Source: Ruminococcus flavefaciens | Lineage (GTDB): Bacteria; Bacteroidota; Bacteroidia; Bacteroidales; P3 | Assembly: GCA_023667315.1 (NCBI GenBank) | Contig: JAMPAI010000008.1 | Coordinates: 1-64,000 of the forward strand | Reading direction: 5' to 3' | DNA length: 64,000 nt | Shown here: positions 34,867-43,587 of the stretch, one piece after another | How the letters are laid out: the number at the start of each line of letters is the position of its first letter | How positions within the stretch are numbered: position 1 is the first letter of the stretch | Notes under the pieces: model-generated | What the model was told of the DNA's origin: nothing | Seen by the model: the letters and a program-made list of their open reading frames with translations, nothing else | Database searches by the model: none | Made by a program: the position numbers and the translations under genes

Positions 34867-36318
34867 ATGAATCGATTGTGTTTTTGGAGAAATGTTACGC
34901 CGATAACATTCCTTACCTACCTTTATATCGCTTTGCCGATATTTATCTTTCTTGTCGGTTGGACAAGAACGGTTTGGGCGGTGCCTTTCGGCATAGTTAC
35001 GGGCCTTTCTTTCGTGCTGTGCCTTCGCCATGCGGAGCCATATCGCCTGCCTTTCGACAGAAAGAAACTTTTTCTGTTGTTTATTCTCATTGCCGTTATC
35101 GTTGTTCTCTGCGGTATAGGGGGCTATATCTGGCAGCATGGCGACCATTATTTCCGCAATGCGATCTTTAAGGCTTTGGTCGAAAACAAATGGCCGGTTG
35201 TAAAGCCTGTGGAGACGGAACTTGGGCTTCGGTTCCGTATCTTGGATTATTATCTCGGATTTTGGTTGCCGGCCGCCGTTTTCGGAAAGGTGTTCGGCCT
35301 TGAGGCGGGTTTCTTCTTTCAGTTTTTGTGGGCATCGCTGGGCCTTTTTCTCATTTGGTACCATTTGTGCCGCTTCATAGGGAAATACAGCCTGTGGATT
35401 CTGGTCGCCTTTGTATTTTTCGGCGGCCTGGACCTGCTGGGTTATTTTATTTTGGATTGCGGACGTTACCGTCTGTTTTTCGAAATGGACTTGGAAGTGT
35501 GGTCCTTTTCCAGAGGCGAGTGGTTGGCATACGTTTCTTTTTTCAACCATATGCGGGGAGCCTTCAACCAGATTTTTTACGCGGCGCCCATCTTTTTGGT
35601 GCTGTTGCAGGAAAAAACAAACAGGAACCTTGTCTTTTTATGGGGGTGCGCCCTGCTTTGCTGCACGATTCCGTTCGTCGGCATGATACCGTTTCTGATT
35701 TACCGGATCTGGCGTAACGGAAAGAGGTATGGCGATTTGATTTCCTTTCAGAATGTAGCGGGCGGTGCGGTGGTAGGACTGGTTTCGTTTAGCTACATCA
35801 TAGGAAATCCGAGTGGCGGCGCATTGGGTTGGTTTCACTTCGGTTTCCTGCAAAGTGTACTTATTTTTCTGCTTTTTGTCTTGCTGGAGGCCGGGGTTTT
35901 CCTGGCTTTGGTTTATCGGCGGAACAAGGGCGTCTTGTTTTGGATTACCGCGGCCGTATTGGTTTTATTGCCTTTTACCGCCATGAACAACGGGCAGATG
36001 CCCGATTTCTGCATGCGGGCTTCCATTCCTGCCTTTCTTGTATTGTTCGCCATGTATGTAAAGGCTTGGGTCGGCGCCAAAGAGCAAAGAAGAAAAGGGG
36101 AGTTATGGATTTTGTCTGTGGTTTTCGTCTTGTCAACGGCTGCTCCCGCCTGCAATCTTTATCAGATAATGCAGGGAACCTGTAAAAAGCATGGATGTGA
36201 GCGCAGGATAGCGCAGGAAGAAGAGATAATGAGACATGGTAATTTCTCGGGCTGGACTGACGAATGTCCTTTCTACCGTCTTTTCGCCAAAAAACAAGAA
36301 GTGCAGCCGGAGATATGA
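34867..36318 (+). CDS. Multipass membrane protein, unknown; possible GT-C-like enzyme
   Basis: A 483-residue protein with about 11 or 12 hydrophobic helices and two polar stretches facing outward (IWQHGDHYFRNAIFKALVENKWPVV and MNNGQMPDFCMRASIPAF). The layout, with an Asp-rich first loop, resembles GT-C-type glycosyltransferases or polymerases, but I recognise no family motif. The C-terminal tail is soluble, with several Cys (GTCKKHGCER, DECPF). The gene is clearly AT-richer than dnaE and trxA on either side, so it looks like an insertion into a conserved housekeeping block. It may serve the polysaccharide genes before dnaE. Function is not assigned. Confidence 0.6.
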   Translation: MNRLCFWRNVTPITFLTYLYIALPIFIFLVGWTRTVWAVPFGIVTGLSFVLCLRHAEPYRLPFDRKKLFLLFILIAVIVVLCGIGGYIWQHGDHYFRNAIFKALVENKWPVVKPVETELGLRFRILDYYLGFWLPAAVFGKVFGLEAGFFFQFLWASLGLFLIWYHLCRFIGKYSLWILVAFVFFGGLDLLGYFILDCGRYRLFFEMDLEVWSFSRGEWLAYVSFFNHMRGAFNQIFYAAPIFLVLLQEKTNRNLVFLWGCALLCCTIPFVGMIPFLIYRIWRNGKRYGDLISFQNVAGGAVVGLVSFSYIIGNPSGGALGWFHFGFLQSVLIFLLFVLLEAGVFLALVYRRNKGVLFWITAAVLVLLPFTAMNNGQMPDFCMRASIPAFLVLFAMYVKAWVGAKEQRRKGELWILSVVFVLSTAAPACNLYQIMQGTCKKHGCERRIAQEEEIMRHGNFSGWTDECPFYRLFAKKQEVQPEI

Positions 36319-36375
36319 GAAGTTTTGATTTTTTCGCGTAAATTAGCCGTCGGAAAACTAAAAAGACAAAATACT

Positions 36376-36693
36376 ATGGCAACAACATTCACTGATGCAA
36401 ATTTCGAAGAGCTGGCGCTGAAGGCCGCCACGCCCGTTATGGTTGATTTCGGCGCCGCCTGGTGCGGTCCCTGCAACGCCATCGCTCCCGTGGTGGACAA
36501 ACTGGCGGGCGAATACGAAGGCAAGATCCTTATCGGCAAGGTCGATGTGGACGCCTGCCCCGAAGTAACCAAGAAGTACAAGGTGCGCAACATCCCCACC
36601 ATTCTTTTCATCAAGAACGGTGAAGTGGTGGACAAGCACGTGGGCAGCACCAACGAAGGTGACCTGAAAAAGAAACTCGACGCCATGCTTTAA
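36376..36693 (+). CDS. trxA: Thioredoxin
   Basis: A 105-residue thioredoxin with the redox site WCGPCNAIAPVVDKLA and the cis-Pro segment NIPTILFIKNG. It has no signal peptide, so it is a cytoplasmic disulfide reductant. ATG 36376 is preferred over an in-frame codon 17 codons upstream because it begins the first helix of the fold. In the active site WCGPC is followed by Asn rather than the more usual Lys or Arg. A strong terminator follows at 36727. Confidence 0.95.
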   Translation: MATTFTDANFEELALKAATPVMVDFGAAWCGPCNAIAPVVDKLAGEYEGKILIGKVDVDACPEVTKKYKVRNIPTILFIKNGEVVDKHVGSTNEGDLKKKLDAML

Positions 36694-36726
36694 TGGTTCA
36701 GGATGGTTTTCCGTCCGTTGAACGAG

Positions 36727-36764
36727 GTCGGTTGGAAACCATGCGTTTTCAACCGACTTTTTTT
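36727..36764 (+). terminator. Intrinsic terminator after trxA
   Basis: GTCGGTTG (36727-36734) pairs with CAACCGAC (36750-36757), extended inward by G-U and three A-T pairs around a 7-base loop, then seven T. Confidence 0.88.
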
Positions 36765-36785
36765 ATCCGGTAAAGCCGGCTTGCC

Positions 36786-37727
36786 ATGACAGAAGATTTT
36801 TACAGACAGATCACGGAACCTTTCGCCTCGCTGGAACTCTTGGCCTCGCAGGTGGTGGAGGGCTTCATCACCGGCCTGCACCAAAGCCCCTTCCACGGCT
36901 TTTCGGTGGAGTTCGCCGAACACCGCCAGTACAATCAGGGCGAATCGGTGCGTCACGTGGACTGGAAGCTCTACGGGCGCACCGACCGGCTGTACGTCAA
37001 GAAATACCAGGAGGAGACCAACCTGCGTTGCCACATCCTGGTGGACACCTCTTCCTCGATGTATTTCCCGACCCCCGGCGCCAACGAAAAGACGCTGCAC
37101 AAGCTGGGGTTCTCGCTCTGCGCGGCGGCGGTGCTCGCCACGATGCTGGCAAGGCAGCGCGACGCGGTGGGCCTGCATTTCTTCTCGTCGGAAGAAGACG
37201 TAAAGACGGAGGTGAAGTCGAGCCAGACCCACCTCAAGTACCTGCTTTCCGAACTGGAGGGTCGGTTGCGCCGCTCGCTTGACCGCCCGGAATTCCATAT
37301 CGGCTCGGATATGGCCGAAACCCTGCATCTGGCGGCCGAACGAATCCACAAACGCTCGCTGGTGGTGGTCTTTTCGGACATGTTCGAGGCCGAGGCCGAC
37401 CCGGAGGCACTGTTCGGTGCGTTGCAGCACCTCAAGTACCGCGACAACGAGGTGTTGCTGTTCCACGTTACCCACCACGGCAAGGAGGCGGCCCTGGAGT
37501 TTCCCGAAAAACGCTACTGCATGGTGGATATGGAGAGCGGCAAGGAAATCCGCCTCAGCCCGGCGCAGTACAGGCAGGCCTATGCCGAAAAGTACGCCGT
37601 TTTCCGTCAGGAATTGGTGAACCGCTGCAACCAGTACCGCATAGACCTGGCCGAAGCCGACGTGGCCGAGGGCTTCGTTCCCGTGCTGCAGGCCTATATG
37701 GCAAAAAGACACAAAGTTTTCCGATAG
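36786..37727 (+). CDS. DUF58 domain protein (vWA-like)
   Basis: A 313-residue protein of the DUF58/YeaD2 type. HRQYNQGESVRHVDWKLYGRTDRLYVKKYQEE is the family signature, and the following DTSSSMYF is a MIDAS-like DxSxS as in von Willebrand A domains. A second vWA-like motif is VVVFSDMFE. Members usually pair with a MoxR ATPase, which is absent from this window. No signal peptide or helix is evident. The molecular role is not established; a part in envelope or complex assembly is a guess from relatives. Confidence 0.88.
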   Translation: MTEDFYRQITEPFASLELLASQVVEGFITGLHQSPFHGFSVEFAEHRQYNQGESVRHVDWKLYGRTDRLYVKKYQEETNLRCHILVDTSSSMYFPTPGANEKTLHKLGFSLCAAAVLATMLARQRDAVGLHFFSSEEDVKTEVKSSQTHLKYLLSELEGRLRRSLDRPEFHIGSDMAETLHLAAERIHKRSLVVVFSDMFEAEADPEALFGALQHLKYRDNEVLLFHVTHHGKEAALEFPEKRYCMVDMESGKEIRLSPAQYRQAYAEKYAVFRQELVNRCNQYRIDLAEADVAEGFVPVLQAYMAKRHKVFR

Positions 37728-37745
37728 TATTTCGGGAAAAAGTGC

Positions 37746-37753
37746 TATCTTTA
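37746..37753 (+). promoter_or_regulatory. Candidate -7 box before the small secreted protein
   Basis: TATCTTTA lies 108 bases before ATG 37862, giving a leader of about 100 bases. No clear -33 TTG is seen. Confidence 0.4.
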
Positions 37754-37861
37754 CGCAATAGGAATTCACGGAATAGTAACAAAAACCAACACATCGGCAA
37801 AGAAAATCTAAGAGGGGGCTGAAAACCGGCTCCACCACTAAACCAAAATACGTTTAAAACT

Positions 37862-38177
37862 ATGAAAACGATGAAACAATGTCTATTGGTCATCCTGTTG
37901 ACAGGACTGACGCTGAATGCCTATTCTCAAATCAATGTAAAGACCGATGGAGGGATAAGGATAGGAACCCTGTCGGTAAGTCCCGGCATGTCCCGTTACG
38001 GAGTTCGCCAATAAGATGGTTACCAAAAATACAACGGTAAGCGGCTATTCGGTATCGGTTCGGGATGTTACGGTAAAGACAGGTGCCAAATTGACCATTG
38101 ATGCCAAGGGAACGGTAACCTTCGGAACGAACTTTACGGTGGAAGAGGGGGCGGAATTGGAAGTGAAGAAGCCCTGA
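37862..38177 (+). pseudogene. Frameshifted small secreted protein
   Basis: Two overlapping pieces of one apparent gene. Frame 1 (37862-38014, 50 residues) gives a signal peptide (KQCLLVILLTGLTLNAYSQ) and then INVKTDGGIRIGTLSVS before a TAA. Frame +1 is open across the break and reads EFANKMVTKNTTVSG, then VRDVTVKTGAKLTIDAKG and TVEEGAELEVKKP, ending at TGA 38177. The second piece has the regular beta pattern of short Bacteroidota secreted proteins. A single-base indel around 37970-38000 would rejoin them at about 104 residues. It may be a real pseudogene, a sequencing error, or less likely a programmed shift. It lies 7 bases upstream of a T9SS protein gene. Confidence 0.6.
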
Positions 38178-38184
38178 ATGTAAA

Positions 38185-39627
38185 ATGCCAAAAACAAAAA
38201 CCATGAAAACGAAGAAATATAGCGGCATTATCCTGCTGGTTTCATGTGTGTTGTTTGCGATAGGGACTGCTTGGAGCCAGAAGAGGGAATTAATCGAAAG
38301 AAGAAAAAAACCATTGGATAAATCAGTAGGTGAAGTACGTTGTCGGCTTTATAGTCCCAAGTTGCGTCTATACGGAGACACACTCTATGTACCGACCACA
38401 ACGGGTCTGTACCGGAAGTGCCTGAGTGACACGAACAGCGTGATGTCTCGGGTGGGGTTCGAAGGGCTTTCGGTGGTGGATATCGTCAAGCAGGGAGAAT
38501 GCATTATGGCGCTGCTGTATGGCAATCCGCAGGCCGGCGCCCGCTGTCTTTTTTTGTCGGAAGACGGCGGCCGTACCTGTCGGGACATCACCTACCCGTT
38601 ACAGGAGACAATCCGCAGGGCAGAGATAGAGTTTGGTCTGCCTACTGAAAACACCTTTCGCCTGTTGGTGAATCCTCTAAATGCGAATACTATATGGCTT
38701 ATATTTTCTGACCTTTATCCAGCATTTTATCGAACGTACGACTTCGGGCGGACATGGAATTTTGTTTGGCCGGAGATAAAGGGCTATCATCCAGTGTTAG
38801 CCTATCATCCGTTGGATACGACTATGGTTTTTACGGCAGGAAGCCAGCCATCTGTTTGTGTTTATGCATCGATGGTGAATTATCTGATAGGAACGGATGA
38901 AAATTGGCATAGCTCTTATCGCGGTAGTGGGTCATATGGAATATACGATCTGGCTTTTCATCCAGAGAATCCCGATATAATGATGCTTTCGGATGTGACG
39001 CATGGGCTGTTTAAATCGGCAGACCAGGGGCAAACGTGGATACAGATAAAGGGAACCGAGGAATACGGCATCACCAAAATTGTATTCGACGAAAGGAATC
39101 CCGAGATGATATACGGGCTGAGCCAGGTGTTGTGGTATTGGGATTTGGGTCCGGAGTATGTGGTGACGATGTACCGATCCGACAACGGGGGAGAGACCTG
39201 GAATGAAATTTATCGTTGGATTATGGATATAGACGAAATGGGACCGGTAATCGATGTGGTGCAATATAAGGGCAATCTGATCTTTTATTCGCTGTGGGGA
39301 GAGGTGTCGTCCTTTAACCTGGAGAAACTGGCGTTTGATTGGATGATACCGATAGAATGGGGTCCGTTGACCACGCCCGTGGAACGAAGCGCGGAGGCGT
39401 TCAACCTGACGCTCTACCCGAACCCGGTGCGGGATGTATTGCATTTTAAAACGGAAGAAAAATTGATCTGGGTGGTGATAACGGATATGTCGGGCCGTGT
39501 GGTGAAGACCAAGGCGTTGTCGGGTAACGAGCGGGAAATCTCGGTGTCAGACCTGCGGGCAGGAATGTACGTGGTATGTTTCTACACAAACAACGGCAGC
39601 GTGCGGAAAAAGGTCTGTGTTTTATAA
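38185..39627 (+). CDS. Asp-box (BNR) beta-propeller protein with T9SS sorting domain
   Basis: A 480-residue exported protein. The signal peptide is near residues 8-31 (GIILLVSCVLFAIGTAWSQ); ATG 38203 is an equally good start, giving 474 residues. Four Asp-box-like motifs are seen: SEDGGRTC, TYDFGRTW, SADQGQTW and SDNGGETW, pointing to a sialidase/sortilin-type propeller, but no sialidase catalytic triad is recognised. A T9SS type A sorting domain ends the protein (about 405-480: LTLYPNPVRDVLHF, ITDMSGRVVKTKAL, LRAGMYVVCF). It is a likely surface protein exported by type IX secretion. The AT-richer composition matches the small gene upstream. Confidence 0.85.
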   Translation: MPKTKTMKTKKYSGIILLVSCVLFAIGTAWSQKRELIERRKKPLDKSVGEVRCRLYSPKLRLYGDTLYVPTTTGLYRKCLSDTNSVMSRVGFEGLSVVDIVKQGECIMALLYGNPQAGARCLFLSEDGGRTCRDITYPLQETIRRAEIEFGLPTENTFRLLVNPLNANTIWLIFSDLYPAFYRTYDFGRTWNFVWPEIKGYHPVLAYHPLDTTMVFTAGSQPSVCVYASMVNYLIGTDENWHSSYRGSGSYGIYDLAFHPENPDIMMLSDVTHGLFKSADQGQTWIQIKGTEEYGITKIVFDERNPEMIYGLSQVLWYWDLGPEYVVTMYRSDNGGETWNEIYRWIMDIDEMGPVIDVVQYKGNLIFYSLWGEVSSFNLEKLAFDWMIPIEWGPLTTPVERSAEAFNLTLYPNPVRDVLHFKTEEKLIWVVITDMSGRVVKTKALSGNEREISVSDLRAGMYVVCFYTNNGSVRKKVCVL

Positions 39628-39631
39628 ACGG

Positions 39632-39691
39632 ATCGGCGTGGAAGGGATATTGTCATTTGTCAAAATAAATGAGTATCTTCGCCACGCCGAT
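39632..39691. repeat. Inverted repeat flanking a promoter
   Basis: Perfect 10-bp arms ATCGGCGTGG (39632-39641) and CCACGCCGAT (39682-39691) enclose 40 bases that contain the probable promoter of the lipoprotein gene. No T tract follows the right arm, so it is not a simple terminator. Confidence 0.5.
39650..39681 (+). promoter_or_regulatory. Promoter of the TPR lipoprotein gene
   Basis: TTG at 39650-39652 and TATCTTCG at 39674-39681 are spaced by 21 bases, 63 bases before the start codon. Confidence 0.5.
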
Positions 39692-39744
39692 TGGTCGGCT
39701 CAATCCGTTCAGATTGAGAAGTTGAGTTAAAAAACACAAAAGCA

Positions 39745-41562
39745 ATGAAGAGAATACAATTCCTCAGTATTTCGTTGGTTCTCGGTCTGGGTGTTCTGTT
39801 TTCATCCTGCGAGAGCCTCAAGAAGATGGCCAAGAACCATCCCACCGTTAAGTACGAAGTAAAGCCCAGTCCGCTCGAAATGCACGGCGACAAGGTGAAG
39901 GTTGAAATCAACGGAACCATTCCCGGCAAGTATTTCTGGAACAAGGCTATGGTTGTCTTCCAGCCCTCCATCGTTTACGAAGGCGGCCAGACGGATTTGA
40001 AACCCTTTACATTGCGCGGTGTCAAGACCCAGGGTCAGGGCACGGTGATCAACAACAAGACCGGTGGCAAGTTCTCCTACAGCGACGAAGTGGCCTATGT
40101 TCCCCAAATGGAACAGAGCCGTCTGGTGGTGAACCCCGTGGGTTTCCCCGAAAAGAGCGCCGCGGGACAGAACGTGGCTGATGCCGCCGCCGCGATGCAG
40201 TTGGCCAAGAGGCTTCAGCTGGGCGACCGTCAGATGGCGGAAGGCATGATGATCACCTCCACCCGCATCGACAGGGAAGGCGCCAAGCCGGCCATCGCTC
40301 CCGACAAATACGAAAAGGAAACCGTTATCCCCCATCTGGCCCACATCTACTACCTGGTGGATACCTACAACCTGAACTGGAACTTCGTCCTAAACAAGAA
40401 GGCCGAAGCCAAGGCCGCCATCAAGGCTCTGGACAGCCTGTTCAACACCGGTATGGCCATGAAGTCGGTTGAAATCAAGGCCTGGGCTTCTCCCGAAGGC
40501 GAAGAAAGCCGCAACCAGAACCTTTCCGACAACCGTGCCAAGACCGCGGTCAAGTACTTCAACACCGCCTACGACAACGCCATCAAGAAACTGGCCCGCA
40601 AGCAGAAGGTGAAACCCGCCTCCATCAAGCAGGACATCCAGCCTTCGGTTCAGTCGATGGGCGAAGACTGGGATAAGTTCATCGCCGACCTGCGTTCTTC
40701 CGACATCGCCGAAAGGAACACCATCATCAACGTTATTTCCTCGCACAAGGACCGCAGCGCCCGCGAACAGGAAATCCGCAACATGACCGTTATCTACAAG
40801 CAGATCGAAGACAACATCCTGCCTCCCCTGCGCCGTGCCGAACTGCAGGTTAACTTCCTCGAACCCAAGAAGACCGACGAGGAAATCGCCCAGCTCTCGC
40901 TTACCGAACCCTCGGCCCTGAAGGTGGAAGAACTGCTCTATGCGGCCACCCTTACCGAAGACAAGGACAACCAGCTTAAGATTTACCTTTCGGCCACCGA
41001 AGTATATCCCGAAGAATACCGTGGATTCAACAACGCCGCCGCCCTGTATATCGAAAGACACCAGTACGCCGAAGCCCAGAGCCTGCTTGAAACCGCGCTC
41101 GGCCTGCAGCCCAACGACGGTGCGGTGCTCAACAACATGGGCGCCGTGGCCATGGCCAAAGGCGATATGGACAATGCCCGCTCCAACTTCGAAAACGCCC
41201 TCAAGACGGGCAATGCCGAAGCCGGATTCAACATGGGCATGCTCGATATTAAAGACGGCAACTACGCCAAGGGCGTAAGCGCCATGGGCGGAGAAAAATG
41301 CGTTTACAACCTGGCGCTCGCCCAGTTGATGAACGGTCAGCTCGACGAAGCCAAGGCCACCCTGAACTGCATGGAAACGGTTACTCCCGACGCCCAGTAC
41401 CTGTTGGCCGTAATCGCCGCCCGTCAGAACAACAAGGCCGATTTGACGAACGCGCTCCGTCAGGCTGTTGCCGGCAAGTCTTCGTTGAAGGCCCAGGCTC
41501 AGAAAGACGTTGAATTCATCAACTTCCGCGACGATGCCGAATTCCAGAGCATCATCCGCTAA
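39745..41562 (+). CDS. TPR-containing outer-membrane-type lipoprotein
   Basis: A 605-residue protein with a lipoprotein signal (LGLGVLFSSC, lipid-bearing Cys at residue 22). The next 200 residues are a beta-rich domain. A region near 245-275 (MKSVEIKAWASPEGEESRNQNLSDNRA) resembles an OmpA-type peptidoglycan-binding segment. The C-terminal third is a TPR array (about 395-560: VLNNMGAVAMAKGDMDNARSNFENALK). Similar large TPR lipoproteins occur as abundant surface antigens in Bacteroidales. Codon choice is strongly biased toward a few codons, which suggests high expression. It has its own promoter and terminator. The function is probably envelope structure, not proven. Confidence 0.8.
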   Translation: MKRIQFLSISLVLGLGVLFSSCESLKKMAKNHPTVKYEVKPSPLEMHGDKVKVEINGTIPGKYFWNKAMVVFQPSIVYEGGQTDLKPFTLRGVKTQGQGTVINNKTGGKFSYSDEVAYVPQMEQSRLVVNPVGFPEKSAAGQNVADAAAAMQLAKRLQLGDRQMAEGMMITSTRIDREGAKPAIAPDKYEKETVIPHLAHIYYLVDTYNLNWNFVLNKKAEAKAAIKALDSLFNTGMAMKSVEIKAWASPEGEESRNQNLSDNRAKTAVKYFNTAYDNAIKKLARKQKVKPASIKQDIQPSVQSMGEDWDKFIADLRSSDIAERNTIINVISSHKDRSAREQEIRNMTVIYKQIEDNILPPLRRAELQVNFLEPKKTDEEIAQLSLTEPSALKVEELLYAATLTEDKDNQLKIYLSATEVYPEEYRGFNNAAALYIERHQYAEAQSLLETALGLQPNDGAVLNNMGAVAMAKGDMDNARSNFENALKTGNAEAGFNMGMLDIKDGNYAKGVSAMGGEKCVYNLALAQLMNGQLDEAKATLNCMETVTPDAQYLLAVIAARQNNKADLTNALRQAVAGKSSLKAQAQKDVEFINFRDDAEFQSIIR

Positions 41563-41585
41563 GTAAAGCGAAAACAACACGAAAG

Positions 41586-41611
41586 GGGCGGGCTTCGGTC
41601 CGCCCTTTTTT
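41586..41611 (+). terminator. Intrinsic terminator after the TPR lipoprotein
   Basis: GGGCGG (41586-41591) pairs with CCGCCC (41600-41605) around an 8-base loop, followed by six T. The convergent radC gene ends just beyond. Confidence 0.8.
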
Positions 41612-41614
41612 ATT

Positions 41615-42370
41615 TTAACCGTAGATGCGGAGGGTCGTTTTGGGCGGTTCTATCACCAGGTTCTCGTCGGTGAAGCTGAAGTAGCGGTTGCCCGACACGA
41701 TGATGTGGTCGAACAGGTAGAGGTCGAGCAGCTTGGCGCCGTCCTTTATCTTCTCGGTAATGGAGATGTCTTCCGGACTGGGGCGCAGGTTGCCCGAAGG
41801 ATGGTTGTGTGCCAGGATAAGCCCGCTGGCCTGCTCGTCGATGGCGAACTTGAACACCTTGCGCGCGTCCACCACGGTGGCGGCCAGCCCGCCCTCGCTG
41901 ATCAGCACCTTCCGCAACAGCCGCCCTGATTGCGCCAGAAGCAGGGCGTAGAACTTCTCGTAGGGAGAGGCGGCGAAATCGCCGCAGAGAAGCCGGAAGG
42001 CCGCCGCACTGGTGCATACCTTGGTTTCCGTTCCGCAAGAGAGCGCCAGACTCCTTCTCCCCAGCTCGATACCCGCCAGTATGCCCACCGCCTTGGCCTG
42101 CCCGATACCGGTAAACTTGCGCGCCAGTTCCTTGGCCGAGCGGCTGCTCAGTTCGTGCAGACTGCCGTTGAAGTGTCTGAGCATTTTCCGGGCTATGTCC
42201 AGGGCCGAATAACTCTCGGTGCCGCTGCCGATAAGGATGGCCAGCAGTTCCTCGTCTTTCATGCCGGCGGCCTCCCCGGAAAGGAATTTCTCGCGCGGAC
42301 GGTCTTTCAACTCCCATTTATGGATGGGCAGGAAGTGTTTCTTCTCCAAAATAAACTCGAAGGGTGTCAT
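41615..42370 (-). CDS. radC: RadC family JAB/MPN-domain protein
   Basis: A 251-residue RadC/DUF2466 protein. The N-terminal helix-hairpin-helix part has DRPREKFLSGEAAGMKDEELLAILIGSGT. The C-terminal JAB-type domain has the metal motif AHNHPSGNLRPSPEDISIT with a downstream D (LFDHIIVSG). RadC was once tied to DNA repair, but its function is unsettled. It is transcribed alone on the minus strand; bases 42371-42503 between it and the permease gene are AT-rich and show no gene. Confidence 0.94.
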   Translation of the reverse strand: MTPFEFILEKKHFLPIHKWELKDRPREKFLSGEAAGMKDEELLAILIGSGTESYSALDIARKMLRHFNGSLHELSSRSAKELARKFTGIGQAKAVGILAGIELGRRSLALSCGTETKVCTSAAAFRLLCGDFAASPYEKFYALLLAQSGRLLRKVLISEGGLAATVVDARKVFKFAIDEQASGLILAHNHPSGNLRPSPEDISITEKIKDGAKLLDLYLFDHIIVSGNRYFSFTDENLVIEPPKTTLRIYG

Positions 42371-42503
42371 AAAGGTGCTTTACCTTAATAACCCCGAATT
42401 CCGGTTTTATCGAAGAAAATATTCTTAAAAAAAACTTAAAGCGGATGCAATGCGCTGGAAATCTTTTTATTGAAAACAGTAAAAATGAGGTGTCTTTCCG
42501 CGC

Positions 42504-43583
42504 TCAAAGCCGCTTGGTGAGCTCGCGCACCAGTTTGGTGTTCTTGAAGAATTCCTTGGCGATGATGCGCAGCACCGTGTAGAAGGGAATGGCCAGGATC
42601 ATGCCCCAGATACCGGTGAGGGTGCCCGCGATCAGGATCACGAAGAAGATCTCAAGCGGATGCGCCTTCACGCTGTTGGAGTAGATCGTTACCTGCAGCA
42701 CGAAGTTGTCGATGAGGTTGGCGGCGGTGAACACTCCGATCACCTTGAGCAGCACCCACAGCAGCTCGGTCGAGAGCCCGAAATGCAGGTGGTTCACGAT
42801 GGCGAACAGGCAGGTGAGGGTCGCCCCGATAACGGGACCCAAGTAAGGAATTACGTTGAACAGCCCGCCCAGGCAGCCGTAGAGCAACGCGTTCTCGATG
42901 CCGCAGAGCCACAGGCCGAGCGAGAGCAGGACCATCATGCAGATTACCTCGAGCGAAAGCCCCACGAAATAGCGGCTCAGCAGGTTTTCCACTGATTTCA
43001 TGACCCGTTCCATGCGTGCCGTCTGCCGGTCAGGCACAAAGAGGAAGATCATTTTCTTGAACATCTGTTCGTCGCGCAAGAAGAAGAACGAGAGGAAGAT
43101 AATGCAGAACAGGCCGATGGCCAGCGAAGAGATCTTGCTGGCCAGCGAGCCCAGCAGGCTCTGCAGGTCGAGGTGTTTCCAGACGGCGTTCAGTCCGGAG
43201 GAGAAATAGGCCGAGATGTCCTCGCCCGTAACGGCCACGCCCTTGCGGTTAAGCCATTCGATGAACTCGCCGCCCATAACGGTCGTCTGGGCGGAGAGGG
43301 CGTTGTAGTCGAGGCTTGCGATCTGCTGCGCCTGCCGTACGAAAAGCGGGAACACCAGCCACACCGCCAGGCTCACGATGCCGATAATCACCGCCAGCAC
43401 GATGCCGCTGCTCAGGGCCGCCGGCAGCCTTACCTTTTCGTGCAGCAACTTAACCAGGGGCCTGCCCAACATGGAGATCAAGAAGGCCGCCAGCGTGTAG
43501 ATGACCAGGTTCGACAGCCAATGGAATACCGCCACGAGCAGCAGGATGCCCAGCACGATGCCGATTATTTTTTTCTTGTCCAT
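42504..43583 (-). CDS. AI-2E-family permease-like membrane protein
   Basis: A 359-residue protein of the AI-2E (PerM/YdiK-like) family with seven or eight helices. The family pattern is seen in the N-terminal helix pair, the long soluble segment after WLVFPLFVRQAQQI, the FFLRDEQMFKKMIFLFVPD block, and the C-terminal CLGGLFNVIPYLGPVIGATL with PFYTVLRIIAKEFF. Some relatives export small molecules or ions; the substrate here is unknown. It is the last gene of a five-gene minus-strand run (nadB-purB-ABC exporter-rsgA-this), 4 bases after rsgA. Confidence 0.88.
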   Translation of the reverse strand: MDKKKIIGIVLGILLLVAVFHWLSNLVIYTLAAFLISMLGRPLVKLLHEKVRLPAALSSGIVLAVIIGIVSLAVWLVFPLFVRQAQQIASLDYNALSAQTTVMGGEFIEWLNRKGVAVTGEDISAYFSSGLNAVWKHLDLQSLLGSLASKISSLAIGLFCIIFLSFFFLRDEQMFKKMIFLFVPDRQTARMERVMKSVENLLSRYFVGLSLEVICMMVLLSLGLWLCGIENALLYGCLGGLFNVIPYLGPVIGATLTCLFAIVNHLHFGLSTELLWVLLKVIGVFTAANLIDNFVLQVTIYSNSVKAHPLEIFFVILIAGTLTGIWGMILAIPFYTVLRIIAKEFFKNTKLVRELTKRL

Positions 43584-43587
43584 GTCG

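Noticed and set aside
38185-39627. Sialidase call for the Asp-box protein
   Set aside because: Asp-boxes occur in many propellers, and no FRIP-like motif, arginine triad or catalytic Tyr/Glu could be identified.
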